A program made the position numbers and the translations under genes. This document shows positions 15,318-24,485 of a stretch of DNA of 34,891 bases, in pieces. This DNA comes from CAIVPM01 sp049242865 (GTDB lineage Bacteria; Bacteroidota; Bacteroidia; Chitinophagales; Chitinophagaceae): positions 1-34,891 of the forward strand of contig JBMLOR010000202.1 of NCBI GenBank assembly GCA_049242865.1. Reading direction: 5' to 3'. Position 1 is the first letter of the stretch. Each line of letters opens with the position of its first letter. The notes beneath the pieces were generated by a model. The model was given only the letters and a program-made list of their open reading frames with translations. It searched no databases and had not been told where the DNA came from.

Positions 15318-17105
15318 ATGAATTTTCAAAGATTATTCGAAGCCATAGAATATCAACAATCAAAATTTGGTAATAAGCAAGATGTATTTGCTAGTAAGCA
15401 TCAAGGCACATGGGTAAAAATGAGCACCCATCAGGTTTTAGATAGTATCAAAAAACTTGCAAGTGGGCTTATACATTTAGGAGTTAGTGGACATGATTAT
15501 ACTGCTGAAGGTGCAGATAAAATTGGAATTATAAGTAATAACAGACCCGAGTGGGTTATTACAGATTTAGCTGTACAACAAACTGGTGCAATTTTAGTTC
15601 CATTATATCCTACAACTAATCCTCTAGAAATTGAGTTTATATTAAACGATGCTGAGGTTAAATACATTTTTGTTAGCAATACAGAGATGTACGAAAAAAT
15701 TAAAGCAATTCAACCAAAAGTTCCTTCTTTAAAAGAAATTTATTGCTTTGATGAAGTTGCTGGATGTAAACATTACACTGAATTATACAATATTGCTACA
15801 AAAGAAGATGAAGCTAAACTTGAAAAAACAAAACAAGAAGTTCCTACCTCTCATTTAGCTACATTAATTTACACATCTGGCACAACAGGCACTCCTAAAG
15901 GTGTAATGCTAAGCCACGAAAACCTTTGTACTTGTGTTCAATATAGTAAAATAAGTTTCCCATTCGAAGATGCCCCTGATAAAAGAGCTTTAAGCTTTTT
16001 ACCACTTAATCATATTTTCGAAAAAATAATAACTTACATTTATTTATTTAGTGCATTAAGTGTATACTATGCCGAAAGTTTAGAAACCATTGGTGAAAAT
16101 ATTAGAGAAGTAAAACCTCATGGCTTTAGTTGTGTACCAAGACTTTTAGAAAAAGTTTACGAAAAAATTATGGCTAAGGGTAGTGAACTTACTGGCACTA
16201 AAAGAAAGTTATTTTATTGGGCAGTGGGCCTAGCAGAAAAATACGATAACCATAAAAGTGGAGGATTATGGTATAACCTACAATTGGCTTTGGCTAATAA
16301 ACTAATTTTTAGCAAATGGAGAGAAGCTTTAGGCGGAAATGTTGAATACATTATTACTGGAGGAGCTGCTTGTCCTTTGCATTTAATGAGAATATTTAAC
16401 GCTGCACAAGTTCCTGTTTTTGAAGGCTATGGCCCAACAGAAAATAGTCCTGTAATTTCAGTAAACAGAAAGGCAAAAAGTGGACATAAATTTGGCACTG
16501 TAGGTTTGCCCATTGAAGGGATTGAAGTTAAACTTGCTGAAGATGGAGAAATTTTAGTTAAAGGGTCAACTGTAATGCAAGGCTATTATAAACGACCAGA
16601 TTTAACTGCTGAAACAATTGTTGATGGCTGGCTTTTAACAGGTGATATTGGCGTTTGGGACGAAGGCAAGTATTTGAAAATCACTGACAGAAAAAAAGAA
16701 TTGTTTAAAACAAGTGGAGGTAAATATGTTGCTCCTCAACCAATTGAAAATAAATGCAAGGAAAGTGCTTTTATAGAGCAAATGCTAGTATTAGGCTCTG
16801 AAAGAAAATTTGTTGGTGCTTTAATTGTTCCAAATTTTGCAACCTTAAAAGAATGGATGAAAGAAAAAGGATTAAACTTTACTACACCTGTTGATGTAAT
16901 TCAACATCCACAAGTAATACAATTGTATAAAGATATCATCGAAAGTTTTAATCCACTATTTAACCACGTAGAACAAGTGAAAAAATTTGAGTTGCTACCA
17001 AAAGAGTGGAGTGTTGAAACCGGAGAAATGACCCCAAAACTTAGTATTAAAAGAAAGGTTGTTATGGAGAAATTTAAAGATGCAGTCGAAAGAATTTATG
17101 CTTAA
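15318..17105 (+). CDS. Long-chain fatty-acid--CoA ligase, AMP-binding family
   Basis: A 595-residue ANL-superfamily enzyme that activates long-chain fatty acids to acyl-CoA through an acyl-adenylate. Motifs in order: YTSGTTGTPKG (185-195, P-loop), LPLNHIFEK (about 228-236), GGAACPLHLM and EGYGPTENSP (about 351-376, adenine site), LLTGDIGVWDEGKYLKITDRKKELFKTSGGKYVAP (about 440-474, hinge and catalytic-lysine region). The long insert between the P-loop and the A5 region is typical of the FAA1/FadD15-like subgroup. It is separated by 89 nt from the 2TM gene and ends at a strong bidirectional terminator. Confidence 0.9.
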   Translation: MNFQRLFEAIEYQQSKFGNKQDVFASKHQGTWVKMSTHQVLDSIKKLASGLIHLGVSGHDYTAEGADKIGIISNNRPEWVITDLAVQQTGAILVPLYPTTNPLEIEFILNDAEVKYIFVSNTEMYEKIKAIQPKVPSLKEIYCFDEVAGCKHYTELYNIATKEDEAKLEKTKQEVPTSHLATLIYTSGTTGTPKGVMLSHENLCTCVQYSKISFPFEDAPDKRALSFLPLNHIFEKIITYIYLFSALSVYYAESLETIGENIREVKPHGFSCVPRLLEKVYEKIMAKGSELTGTKRKLFYWAVGLAEKYDNHKSGGLWYNLQLALANKLIFSKWREALGGNVEYIITGGAACPLHLMRIFNAAQVPVFEGYGPTENSPVISVNRKAKSGHKFGTVGLPIEGIEVKLAEDGEILVKGSTVMQGYYKRPDLTAETIVDGWLLTGDIGVWDEGKYLKITDRKKELFKTSGGKYVAPQPIENKCKESAFIEQMLVLGSERKFVGALIVPNFATLKEWMKEKGLNFTTPVDVIQHPQVIQLYKDIIESFNPLFNHVEQVKKFELLPKEWSVETGEMTPKLSIKRKVVMEKFKDAVERIYA

Positions 17106-17134
17106 ATAACCTAATAAACACATCCATAAAAAAG

Positions 17135-17170
17135 AAAAGGAAAAGCCAACTAAATGCTTTTCCTTTTTTT
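17135..17170. terminator. Bidirectional terminator between the acyl-CoA ligase and lipA genes
   Basis: AAAAGGAAAAGC (17135-17146) and GCTTTTCCTTTT (17156-17167) form a perfect 12-bp stem with a 9-nt loop. T runs follow on both strands (17164-17170 on plus; CTTTTCTTTTTT on minus), suiting the two convergent genes. Confidence 0.8.
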
Positions 17171-17252
17171 ATAGAATCTTTATAGTTCAGTTCATCTAAA
17201 AAAAATAAACTTGCTCAACAATAATAAAATCTGCGAAATTTATCGTTGCACA

Positions 17253-18188
17253 CTAATTACTAAGAGCCATCTCTTTTTCTTGCAACCATTTAGCTTTACC
17301 ATAACCAGGAATAACGTGTTTTTCGCTATGATAACTACTACGCACCAAAGGACCACTTTCTACATAATCTAATCCAAGATTATAGCCAATTTCACGTAAT
17401 TCAGCAAATTCTGTTGGATGCACAAATCGTTGTACAGGCAAATGTTTTGGAGTGGGTTGTAAATATTGTCCAAGTGTAAGTACATCCAAACCAACATCAA
17501 CTAAATGTTTCATAGTTTCAATAACTTCCTCCTTTTCTTCACCAAGCCCAAGCATTATGCCAGTTTTGGTTCTCATCCCTCCTTTTTTAAGTGTTGCTAA
17601 CACTTCTAAACTTCTGTGATATTTTGCTTGCACACGCACTTTTTTAGTAATCCGTTCAACTGTTTCCATGTTGTGGCTCACCACTTCAGGGGCTGCATCA
17701 ATTATTCTTTGTATTTGATCTTTAAAACCTCTAAAATCTGGTATTAAAGTTTCTAAAGTAGTATCAGGTGTAAGCGATTTTACAGCTTTAATAGTATTGT
17801 ACCAAATGGTACTGCCTCCATCAGGCAATTCATCTCTATCTACACTTGTAATAACGGCATGTTTTACTTTCATTAAATGAATAGCTTCTGCAACACGTTG
17901 TGGCTCGTCCCAATCTGCTGCTAATGGCTTTCCTGTGGCAACTGCACAAAATCTACAGCTACGTGTACAAATATTGCCAAGTATCATAAAAGTTGCTGTT
18001 CCTTCGCCCCAACACTCTCCCATATTTGGGCAATTGCCGCTTTCACAAATAGTATGCAACTTATGGGTATCTACTAACCCACGTACATGCTTATAATTTT
18101 CTCCAATTGGCAGTTTTACCCTAAGCCAATCGGGTTTTTTGATTTTAGAATTGGACGGGATATTTTGTATTATTGGTAATTCTGTCAT
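17253..18188 (-). CDS. lipA: Lipoyl synthase
   Basis: A 311-residue radical-SAM enzyme that inserts two sulfurs into octanoyl groups on lipoyl carrier proteins. The auxiliary cluster ligands are Cys48, Cys53 and Cys59 (CESGNCPNMGEC); the radical-SAM cluster ligands are Cys74, Cys78 and Cys81 (CTRSCRFC). The C-terminal RSSY (283-286) supplies the serine ligand of the auxiliary cluster. Length and start (ATG at 18188) are normal. lipB is not in the window. It is transcribed away from the probable outer-membrane protein gene upstream, on the same strand. Confidence 0.96.
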   Translation of the reverse strand: MTELPIIQNIPSNSKIKKPDWLRVKLPIGENYKHVRGLVDTHKLHTICESGNCPNMGECWGEGTATFMILGNICTRSCRFCAVATGKPLAADWDEPQRVAEAIHLMKVKHAVITSVDRDELPDGGSTIWYNTIKAVKSLTPDTTLETLIPDFRGFKDQIQRIIDAAPEVVSHNMETVERITKKVRVQAKYHRSLEVLATLKKGGMRTKTGIMLGLGEEKEEVIETMKHLVDVGLDVLTLGQYLQPTPKHLPVQRFVHPTEFAELREIGYNLGLDYVESGPLVRSSYHSEKHVIPGYGKAKWLQEKEMALSN

Positions 18189-18253
18189 GTATAAAAATTA
18201 AAACAAATAACAAAAAGTACAGACTTTTTGTTTCATTTTTTATAAGTTAAAAA

Positions 18254-19072
18254 TTATTTTCTTCTACCAAAAAACAGAGAAACATAACCACTGAAAAATA
18301 ATTTTCTGTCTTTACTTAACACCATTTGTTCCACTGATTTTGTGTAGTATTCAAGGTTTACACCTACTTCAAGTGCAGAAAGCATATCGTTGTATTTTCC
18401 ATAGTCAAAACGTAATCCTGCTTTTGCGTGTAACCCAGGATTTACTTTAATTTCATTAAATCCTTTTCCTAACCCACTTGCACCATCAATGGCGTTTCCA
18501 TTTAAAAATGCTGCATTATCATCACTATATTTTATATCTTTTGTTTTACCTGTAGTGGGGTCAAAAACACTTAAATAATAAGGTTTTATTAATCCTAAAC
18601 TAAGACCACCACCATAAATTGCAGAAACTGCAACACCGTTTTTATTACTTTTAGTACCAAGCATTCTTTGCTGACCAAAACCCAATTTAAAATAATAAAA
18701 ATTATTAATTTTTCCATACTTAAAAGGATTTCCTAAAGCCAAACCACCAAACGAAATTGAACTGCTAATTCTTTCTTCTTTTGGGTGGTATCGTTCTCCC
18801 AAACTAATCCACCACAGGTTTGTTTTTTTGATGGTTTTATATTTTCCTTTTTCGATGGTTATCCCAAATCCATCAGTATTTAAGTTAAATCCAAATGCAT
18901 TTTGCTTTAAATATACCAAAGCACCATCTTCTTCAGCTTTTATCATTCGATTCAGCTTTTCGCGTTGCTCTTGTGCTTTTTTAGCTTTAGCTTGTTGCTT
19001 TGGAGTTAGCTGCTTTTGAGAAAATATAACAAAAGGCAATAAAAAATTGGCTATAAAAAAAAGTTTCTTCAC
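18254..19072 (-). CDS. Probable outer-membrane beta-barrel protein, unknown family
   Basis: From the GTG at 19072 the 272-residue product has a signal peptide (KKLFFIANFLLPFVIFSQ), a Lys/Glu/Gln-rich helical stretch (TPKQQAKAKKAQEQREKLNRMIKAEE), and then many alternating short strands rich in Gly and aromatics (ISFGGLALGNPF, NNFYYFKLGFGQQRMLG, VSAIYGGGLSLGLIKPYYLSVFDP, LEVGVNLEYYTKSVEQM), ending in YVSLFFGRRK. The aromatic-ended strand pattern suggests a small outer-membrane barrel; I do not recognise the family. The frame is open to 19204, but that would put the signal peptide in the interior. Confidence 0.6.
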   Translation of the reverse strand: MKKLFFIANFLLPFVIFSQKQLTPKQQAKAKKAQEQREKLNRMIKAEEDGALVYLKQNAFGFNLNTDGFGITIEKGKYKTIKKTNLWWISLGERYHPKEERISSSISFGGLALGNPFKYGKINNFYYFKLGFGQQRMLGTKSNKNGVAVSAIYGGGLSLGLIKPYYLSVFDPTTGKTKDIKYSDDNAAFLNGNAIDGASGLGKGFNEIKVNPGLHAKAGLRFDYGKYNDMLSALEVGVNLEYYTKSVEQMVLSKDRKLFFSGYVSLFFGRRK

Positions 19073-19101
19073 GTATAAAATTTTACCTTGTAAATTTAGG
19101 G

Positions 19102-19109
19102 CAAAAATA
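19102..19109 (-). promoter_or_regulatory. -7 promoter element for the outer-membrane protein gene
   Basis: The minus strand reads TATTTTTG, an exact TAnnTTTG match, which would start transcription near 19096 and give a 24-nt leader before the GTG at 19072. I find no good -33 element at normal spacing. The box ends just before the divergent OsmC start codon. Confidence 0.3.
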
Positions 19110-19116
19110 CAAGTAT

Positions 19117-19530
19117 ATGACATCAACAGTAGTGTACAAAGGAAATTTAATAACAGAATTAACGCATTTACAAAGTGGGTCAACCATTTTAAATGAACCA
19201 CCAACCGATAATCACGGCAAAGGTGAACACTTTAGCCCAACAGATTTATTTGCTACTTCATTAGGAAGTTGCATGATAACAACTATGGCCTTAAGAGCAA
19301 AATTGGGTAATATGGAATTAGATTTTGATGGCACTAAAGCTGAAATTACAAAAATAATGAGTACAGATGCCCCAAGAAGAATTATAGAAATTAAATGTCA
19401 CTTATATTTTACTGATAACTTTAAAGCATCGAACGAACAAAAAGAACAATTAATAAGAATTGCACATAGTTGCCCTGTTGAAAAAAGCCTACACCCCGAT
19501 ATTAAAGTTGATGTAGTTTTTAATTGGTAA
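19117..19530 (+). CDS. OsmC family peroxiredoxin-like protein
   Basis: A 137-residue protein of the OsmC/Ohr superfamily, thiol-dependent peroxidases of the cytoplasm. The two conserved cysteines are present: Cys52 in TSLGSCMITTMALRA and Cys119 in AHSCPVEKSLHP. The sequence fits the YhfA/OsmC-like branch rather than Ohr, judging by SPTDLFATSLGSC. A MarR-type regulator follows 67 nt downstream on the same strand, a pairing that is common for Ohr/OsmC genes, so thiol- or peroxide-responsive control by that regulator is a reasonable guess. Confidence 0.87.
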   Translation: MTSTVVYKGNLITELTHLQSGSTILNEPPTDNHGKGEHFSPTDLFATSLGSCMITTMALRAKLGNMELDFDGTKAEITKIMSTDAPRRIIEIKCHLYFTDNFKASNEQKEQLIRIAHSCPVEKSLHPDIKVDVVFNW

Positions 19531-19597
19531 ATATTGTCTACAAACTAAAGTTTATTGTAAATTTTAAACAAAAGCATTTAATAAATGTTTATTCAGC

Positions 19598-20065
19598 ATG
19601 ATTACAAAAACATTAAACGCTTCGTTAATATTTTATATAATAAAATTATCGGAAACGTTACTCAAAAATGCTCAAGTAATTTGTAGTAGGGAGGATATAA
19701 CTACTCAGCAATGGCTAATACTTTTGCTATTAGCGAAAGACCCAAACATGGTTTTTTTGCAAGAACATCCTCAAAAAAAACCATTAATGGCTAGTGAAAT
19801 TGCCACAGCTTTAAATGTTAGTAGAGCCAATATTACTAACCTTTTGATTATACTGATGGAAAAAGAATTGATTAAACAAATAGAAGATGAAGATGATAGA
19901 AGGAGAAAAAGATTGATACTTACCCCAAAAGGTCAACAAATCATTAATAAGCTAGAGCCTCAACGAAATAAGCACAATGAAAATTTATTTAAACATTTTA
20001 GCAAGGATGAAAAAGAAACTGCTATGGCATTTATAAATAAATGTTTGCTAATTATGCCACACTAA
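19598..20065 (+). CDS. MarR family transcriptional regulator
   Basis: A 155-residue winged helix-turn-helix protein. Helices FIIKLSETLLKNAQ, then the recognition module MASEIATALNVSRANITNLLIILMEKELIKQ (about 64-94) and the wing EDEDDRRRKRLILTPKGQQI (96-115) are standard for MarR. Cys29 is near the N-terminus, in the region where OhrR-type redox-sensing cysteines occur, but this was not verified by alignment. A possible promoter (TTG 19534-19536, 21 nt, TAAATTTT 19558-19565) lies just upstream. The stop codon abuts that of the convergent lipoprotein gene with no spacing. Confidence 0.85.
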   Translation: MITKTLNASLIFYIIKLSETLLKNAQVICSREDITTQQWLILLLLAKDPNMVFLQEHPQKKPLMASEIATALNVSRANITNLLIILMEKELIKQIEDEDDRRRKRLILTPKGQQIINKLEPQRNKHNENLFKHFSKDEKETAMAFINKCLLIMPH

Positions 20066-21463
20066 TTATTGTTTTTCATAGCAACCAATATCTGTTGAGC
20101 TACCAACTAGTCTAAAATTTCCATCTAAATCAAAAGTTACACCACCAAAATTATTGCCTTTATTAAGGGTTGGTGAGGTGGCTTTGTGTCTAAAATTATA
20201 AATTCTTTCACTAGTATTTACCGAATCAAAAATTGGCAAAGCATTTCGTAAACTATTAGAAAATGAAATAATACTAGGGTCTGCAGCTTTCATTTTATAC
20301 AATACATTATTCATACTAATCGAAAATGGGTTTGAGCCAACTTTATTGGCAACAATTTCATTATCAACCAAACCACCTTCGCCATAAATTATACTATTAT
20401 TAACCACCATATTTAAAGCATTGCTAGTTGTATTGCTTGCAGCATTTGTAATACTCATTACAGGGTTTTTATGATTAATAAAACTATTGCTAAAGCTTAC
20501 AAACGTGCAAAAATTAAAATTATAATTACCACCACCTACAACACTTACATTATATCCTGCATTGCTTACCAAGCAATTTCTTGCGTTAATACTACTATTG
20601 CTTCCACCAATAGCAACATCATAAGTATTATCAATAATACACTCTTGCAAGTTTAGTTTAGGGTTGGCATTTACACTTGGAGCCAATGCTATTGTACCTT
20701 GATAACTATTTTTTAAAACACAAAACTGCATAATATTGTCTTTGCTAGTGGCATCAAAATATACACCAGGCCAACTCGCAGGATAGTTTTTATAGGGTTC
20801 ATCAAGCCTATTACCTTGAAAATAGATTTTTGTACTGTCCCATTTTTCACCAATTGCTCTTAAAGTTCCTTTAATAACTATGGGGGCATCAGCATTACAA
20901 TAAATTTTTGTGCCTTTAGTAATGGTAAGTTGTTTATTTTCATTTACCAATAAACCTCCTAAAATTACAATTGGCTTATCGTTTGCAAAAGTTGTATCGC
21001 TGTTAATTATCTTGTTTCTCAGAAAATAAGCATTACGTCCAAAAGCCTCTAACTGTAACCATTTAACATTGCCATTGTAGGTAAATTTAATACTATCTCT
21101 AACTACAAAAGGCAAGTTAGAAACAGTTGGGTTTATGGTTACTGTAGCAAATAAATACATGCTATCGTTCTTCAAAATTTCTACATTATTAAAAATAGTT
21201 CCACTTACACCATCTAAATTTATTTTAAAAGGAGAAGATGCACCACCCATTAATTCTACATTAATTTTTAAACCTTGATCATTTAAATTAAAAATTTGCA
21301 AAAATTGAGTTGTAGATCCAGTGCTAGTAAAAACTGTATCAAAATGCAAAGTATCGCTACTTAATCGTAAAAGTGCATTAGAGCTTGTGGTAAAACTTTC
21401 TTTTTTACAACTGTAAAAAAAGAAAACAATTAATATTAAAATTAAAAAAGGTTTTAAACGCAT
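20066..21463 (-). CDS. Lipoprotein with right-handed beta-helix domain
   Basis: A 465-residue protein with a lipoprotein signal (lipobox FYSC, Cys19) starting at the ATG at 21463. The first part (LLRLSSDTLHFDTVFTSTGSTTQFLQIFNLNDQGLKI) looks like an immunoglobulin-like domain. From about residue 150 the protein consists of short repeated strands with many Asn, Ser and Gly (ITKGTKIYCNADAPIVIKGTLRAIG, IDNTYDVAIGGSNSSINARNCLVSNAGYNVSVVGGGNYNFNFCTFVSF), the pattern of parallel beta helices, and ends DIGCYEKQ, a common end of Bacteroidota choice-of-anchor beta-helix lipoproteins. Probably surface or outer-membrane attached; no catalytic motif seen. Confidence 0.72.
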   Translation of the reverse strand: MRLKPFLILILIVFFFYSCKKESFTTSSNALLRLSSDTLHFDTVFTSTGSTTQFLQIFNLNDQGLKINVELMGGASSPFKINLDGVSGTIFNNVEILKNDSMYLFATVTINPTVSNLPFVVRDSIKFTYNGNVKWLQLEAFGRNAYFLRNKIINSDTTFANDKPIVILGGLLVNENKQLTITKGTKIYCNADAPIVIKGTLRAIGEKWDSTKIYFQGNRLDEPYKNYPASWPGVYFDATSKDNIMQFCVLKNSYQGTIALAPSVNANPKLNLQECIIDNTYDVAIGGSNSSINARNCLVSNAGYNVSVVGGGNYNFNFCTFVSFSNSFINHKNPVMSITNAASNTTSNALNMVVNNSIIYGEGGLVDNEIVANKVGSNPFSISMNNVLYKMKAADPSIISFSNSLRNALPIFDSVNTSERIYNFRHKATSPTLNKGNNFGGVTFDLDGNFRLVGSSTDIGCYEKQ

Positions 21464-21581
21464 GATTGGTGTAAAAATAAGGAACTTAGCTTTAAGAATG
21501 AGAGCCAAGCAACGTATAAATAAAAATTTGTATCCACTAATTGTTTAATCTTTATTTTCGTAATGTAAAATTAAAACTAAC

Positions 21582-22031
21582 ATGAAAAAATTATTAATTG
21601 TAAGTGCATTAATGCTTGGTTTAACACAATGTAAAAAAGAGGATGCAAAAGCACCAGATCCAGAATTTAATGCTGCTAATGTTGCAGGTACATATAAAAT
21701 CACTGGTCTTGTTATCACAGCTGGAGGAATAGACCAAGATGTTTATGCAACACAATACCCTGCTTGTAACAAAGACGATAATCATATTTTTACAGCAGCA
21801 GGCAATTACACCTTAATGGATATTGGATTACAATGTACGCCACCAACTGCAACAGTTACAGGCACTTACTCAGTTATTGCAACTCCATCAAAAAAAATTA
21901 CTTTTAATGGCAAAACTTACGAAGTAGTTACTTTCACAGCCTTATCTATGGTAGTTTCAGAAAATATTAGAGTTACAGTTGGCACAAATACTTTTGATGC
22001 TGTACAAAAACTTACACTTACTCGTCAATAA
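21582..22031 (+). CDS. Lipocalin-like lipoprotein
   Basis: A 149-residue lipoprotein (lipobox LTQC, Cys17). The mature part has a linker, then VAGTYKITGLVITAGG (34-49), CNKDDNHIFTAAGNYTL and later ATVTGTYSV and KITFNGKTYEVVTFTALSMVVS, the G-x-W/Y-like start and beta-meander of the lipocalin-like families of Bacteroidota lipoproteins. Cys62 and Cys86 or so may form a disulfide. Ligand and role are unknown. A possible promoter (TTTG 21527-21530, 22 nt, TATTTTCG 21553-21560) lies upstream, and a clear terminator follows. Confidence 0.68.
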   Translation: MKKLLIVSALMLGLTQCKKEDAKAPDPEFNAANVAGTYKITGLVITAGGIDQDVYATQYPACNKDDNHIFTAAGNYTLMDIGLQCTPPTATVTGTYSVIATPSKKITFNGKTYEVVTFTALSMVVSENIRVTVGTNTFDAVQKLTLTRQ

Positions 22032-22053
22032 ATCTTAAATCAATATTTAATTA

Positions 22054-22086
22054 AAGCCCTTAACAAATAGTTGAGGGCTTTTTTGT
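22054..22086 (+). terminator. Intrinsic terminator after the lipocalin-like gene
   Basis: AAGCCCTTAAC (22054-22064) pairs with GTTGAGGGCTT (22070-22080), one G-T pair included, with loop AAATA and a TTTTTT-rich tail. It isolates the lipoprotein gene from prfC. Confidence 0.85.
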
Positions 22087-22101
22087 TGCCCCCATTATTA
22101 T

Positions 22102-22133
22102 TTTCATCTCTTACCATGCAAATCCTACATTTG
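22102..22133 (+). promoter_or_regulatory. Promoter of prfC (TTTC-20-TACATTTG)
   Basis: TACATTTG at 22126-22133 is an exact -7 match; TTTC at 22102-22105 is one base off TTTG with 20 nt between. The start predicted 6 nt downstream leaves a leader of about 17 nt before the GTG at 22156. Confidence 0.6.
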
Positions 22134-22155
22134 CAAACTTTAAAAAATTACACAA

Positions 22156-23742
22156 GTGAAGTATAGTAAAGAAATTAATCGTCGTAGAACTTTTGCCATT
22201 ATTTCTCACCCCGATGCTGGTAAAACTACCCTAACAGAAAAATTTCTATTATTTGGTGGAGCCATTCAAACTGCTGGAGCTGTAAAAAGCAATAAAATTA
22301 AAAAACATGCTACCAGCGATTTTATGGAAATTGAACGCCAACGTGGTATCAGTGTTGCTACTAGTGTAATGACTTTCGAATATAAAGGCCATCTTGTTAA
22401 TTTATTAGATACACCCGGCCATAAAGATTTTGCTGAAGATACCTACAGAACTTTAACTGCTGTTGATAGTGTAATTTTAGTGGTTGATAGCGTAAATGGT
22501 GTTGAAGACCAAACTCGCAGACTAATGGAAGTTTGCCGAATGAGAGATACGCCTGTAATTGTTTTTATAAACAAAATGGACCGTGATGGAAAAAACAGGT
22601 GGGATTTGCTCGAAGAAATTGAAAAAGAATTAAAAATTAGTTTACACCCCATGACCTGGCCAATTAATAGTGGCAAAGATTTTAAAGGTGTTTACGATAT
22701 TCATAACAAAGGATTAGTGCTATTTAGTGCCAACACAAAAGCTGATGACGAAGATGTTTTAGAAATTGAAGATATTAACGACAGTTTACTAGACGAAAAA
22801 GTTGGTGATAAAGATGCTGCTTTACTAAGAGAAGATGTTGAATTAATTGAAGGTGTAAATGGCAGTTTGGTTACTGAGGATTATTTGGCTGGTAAAATTG
22901 CTCCTGTATTTTTTGGTAGTGCCGTAAATAATTTTGGCGTTAGGGAAATGCTAAACACCTTTATTGAAATTGCACCTACACCTTTAGACAGAGAAACTAG
23001 CGTAAGAAAAGTAGCTGCACACGAAGAAAAATTTAGTGGTTTTATTTTTAAAATACATGCCAACTTAGATCCAAAACATAGAGATAGAATTGCATTTTTA
23101 AGAGTTTGTAGTGGCAAGTTTGAACGTAATACTTATTATCACCATGTAAGACTAGATAAAGATGTACGCTTTAGCAATCCTTATTCTTTTTTAGCTCGAA
23201 GCAAAGATGTAATTGAAGATGCTTATCCAGGTGATGTAATTGGATTATTTGATACCGGAAATTTTAAAATTGGCGACACACTTACACAGGGCGAAAATTT
23301 TTATTACACCGGAATTCCAACTTTTTCTCCAGAAATTTTTAAAGAATTGGTAAACAAAGACCCCATGAAAACTAAGCAACTCGAAAAAGGGGTTCAACAA
23401 CTTACAGATGAAGGGGTTGCTCAACTTTTTACCCAACATGGTGGTAACAAAAAAATTATTGGTTGCGTGGGTGAATTACAGTTTGAAGTAATACAATACC
23501 GTTTGTTGCAAGAATATGGTGCAGCTTGTGAATTTAGAACTTTACCTTTTTATAAAGCATGTTGGCTTACTAGTAAAGATGCTAAAAAATTAGATGATTT
23601 TTTAAGATTTAAGCAACAAAATAGTGCATTAGACAAAGATGAAAATCCGGTGTATTTAGCTCAAAGTGAATGGTTTTTAAATACAGAAATTTCCAACAAC
23701 CCCGATATTACTTTTCATTTTACAAACGAAGTACACAAGTAG
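22156..23742 (+). CDS. prfC: Peptide chain release factor 3
   Basis: A 528-residue translational GTPase that recycles RF1/RF2 from the ribosome after termination. G1 is SHPDAGKT (17-24), switch region ERQRGISVATSVMTF (60-74), G3 DTPGH (85-89), G4 NKMD (139-142). The C-terminal part (GVAQLFTQHGGNKKIIGCVGELQFEVIQYRL) matches the RF3 domain III pattern, which separates it from EF-G and TypA. The start codon is GTG at 22156, preceded by a good promoter. A 19-bp terminator hairpin follows. Confidence 0.95.
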   Translation: MKYSKEINRRRTFAIISHPDAGKTTLTEKFLLFGGAIQTAGAVKSNKIKKHATSDFMEIERQRGISVATSVMTFEYKGHLVNLLDTPGHKDFAEDTYRTLTAVDSVILVVDSVNGVEDQTRRLMEVCRMRDTPVIVFINKMDRDGKNRWDLLEEIEKELKISLHPMTWPINSGKDFKGVYDIHNKGLVLFSANTKADDEDVLEIEDINDSLLDEKVGDKDAALLREDVELIEGVNGSLVTEDYLAGKIAPVFFGSAVNNFGVREMLNTFIEIAPTPLDRETSVRKVAAHEEKFSGFIFKIHANLDPKHRDRIAFLRVCSGKFERNTYYHHVRLDKDVRFSNPYSFLARSKDVIEDAYPGDVIGLFDTGNFKIGDTLTQGENFYYTGIPTFSPEIFKELVNKDPMKTKQLEKGVQQLTDEGVAQLFTQHGGNKKIIGCVGELQFEVIQYRLLQEYGAACEFRTLPFYKACWLTSKDAKKLDDFLRFKQQNSALDKDENPVYLAQSEWFLNTEISNNPDITFHFTNEVHK

Positions 23743-23784
23743 GTTTTCATTTGCTAAACAATGGATTTAACAGAATTAAATTAA

Positions 23785-23827
23785 AAAACGCTGTATTGCA
23801 AAATTGTTTTTTGCAATACAGCGTTTT
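23785..23827. terminator. Bidirectional terminator between prfC and the PRiA4_ORF3-like gene
   Basis: Two perfect 19-base arms (23785-23803 and 23809-23827, containing CGCTGTATTGC and GCAATACAGCG) flank the loop TTGTT. The arms end in A and T runs on both sides, so the hairpin can act in either direction. It lies midway between two convergent stop codons. Confidence 0.85.
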
Positions 23828-23849
23828 AAAAAGTTATAATCTTTAAACC

Positions 23850-24407
23850 TTAAAAATCATCTTCGCCTAATTCATTGCTTTCAGTAGCTATAGAATCACC
23901 ATTTTCGTCTTCTTCTCCAAATCCTTCTGCTCCTTTTTGTAAATCATATTTTTCTTCTATATCGCTAAATCTATCACCTAAAATTGTTTTAGTTCCATAT
24001 TGTGGTGGCCCTATACCTTCTACCCTAGTAACACATGGATAATCTAGCCTTATATTTTCATCTTTTTCAATGCCAATTAGCTCAATTAAAAAAGTCCACT
24101 TTTTCTCAAAATCATATTGATAAATAAACTTTTGATTGGTTTCTTTTACCTCGCTACCAATAGTAGTTTCACTCATCAGTAAGGGCGGTGCAACATATTC
24201 TTTATCATAAACTTCAAAAGTAATTTCTCTGCCTTGTTGCCAATTATCGTTGCTTCTAAAAAAAGTAGCAGCGTGCTTATTATCAAACTCCCATGCTTTT
24301 AAAATGGCAAAATGTAGCTGCTCAAATTTTTGCTTATGTATAATGGCAATATCTCTATAAACCGCCTCATCTTCTTCTAAAGAAACCCTAAACTTTAAAA
24401 CTGCCAT
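23850..24407 (-). CDS. PRiA4_ORF3-like protein (IS1096 TnpR-like family)
   Basis: A 185-residue protein of the plasmid pRiA4b ORF-3 family. The start MAVLKFRVSLEEDEAVYRDIAIIHKQKFEQLHFAILKAWEFDNKHAATFF and the later W-x-FLIEL and YPCVTRVEGIGPPQYG segments (about 120-137) are the family core. The C-terminus is strongly acidic (EEDENGDSIATESNELGEDDF). The family name comes from a passenger gene of IS1096, but most members, like this one, are ordinary chromosomal genes of unknown function; no transposase or terminal repeats are nearby. Confidence 0.82.
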   Translation of the reverse strand: MAVLKFRVSLEEDEAVYRDIAIIHKQKFEQLHFAILKAWEFDNKHAATFFRSNDNWQQGREITFEVYDKEYVAPPLLMSETTIGSEVKETNQKFIYQYDFEKKWTFLIELIGIEKDENIRLDYPCVTRVEGIGPPQYGTKTILGDRFSDIEEKYDLQKGAEGFGEEDENGDSIATESNELGEDDF

Positions 24408-24485
24408 AACTATTTTTTTTGCAATATACAGTTGCTAAATGTTTCTATTGCATTACAAATAAAATGTGAATAAATTCAACACAAT

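Noticed and set aside
23850..24407. Transposon passenger gene (IS1096 TnpR-like)
   Set aside because: The name is historical; there is no transposase, terminal inverted repeat or target duplication around the gene.
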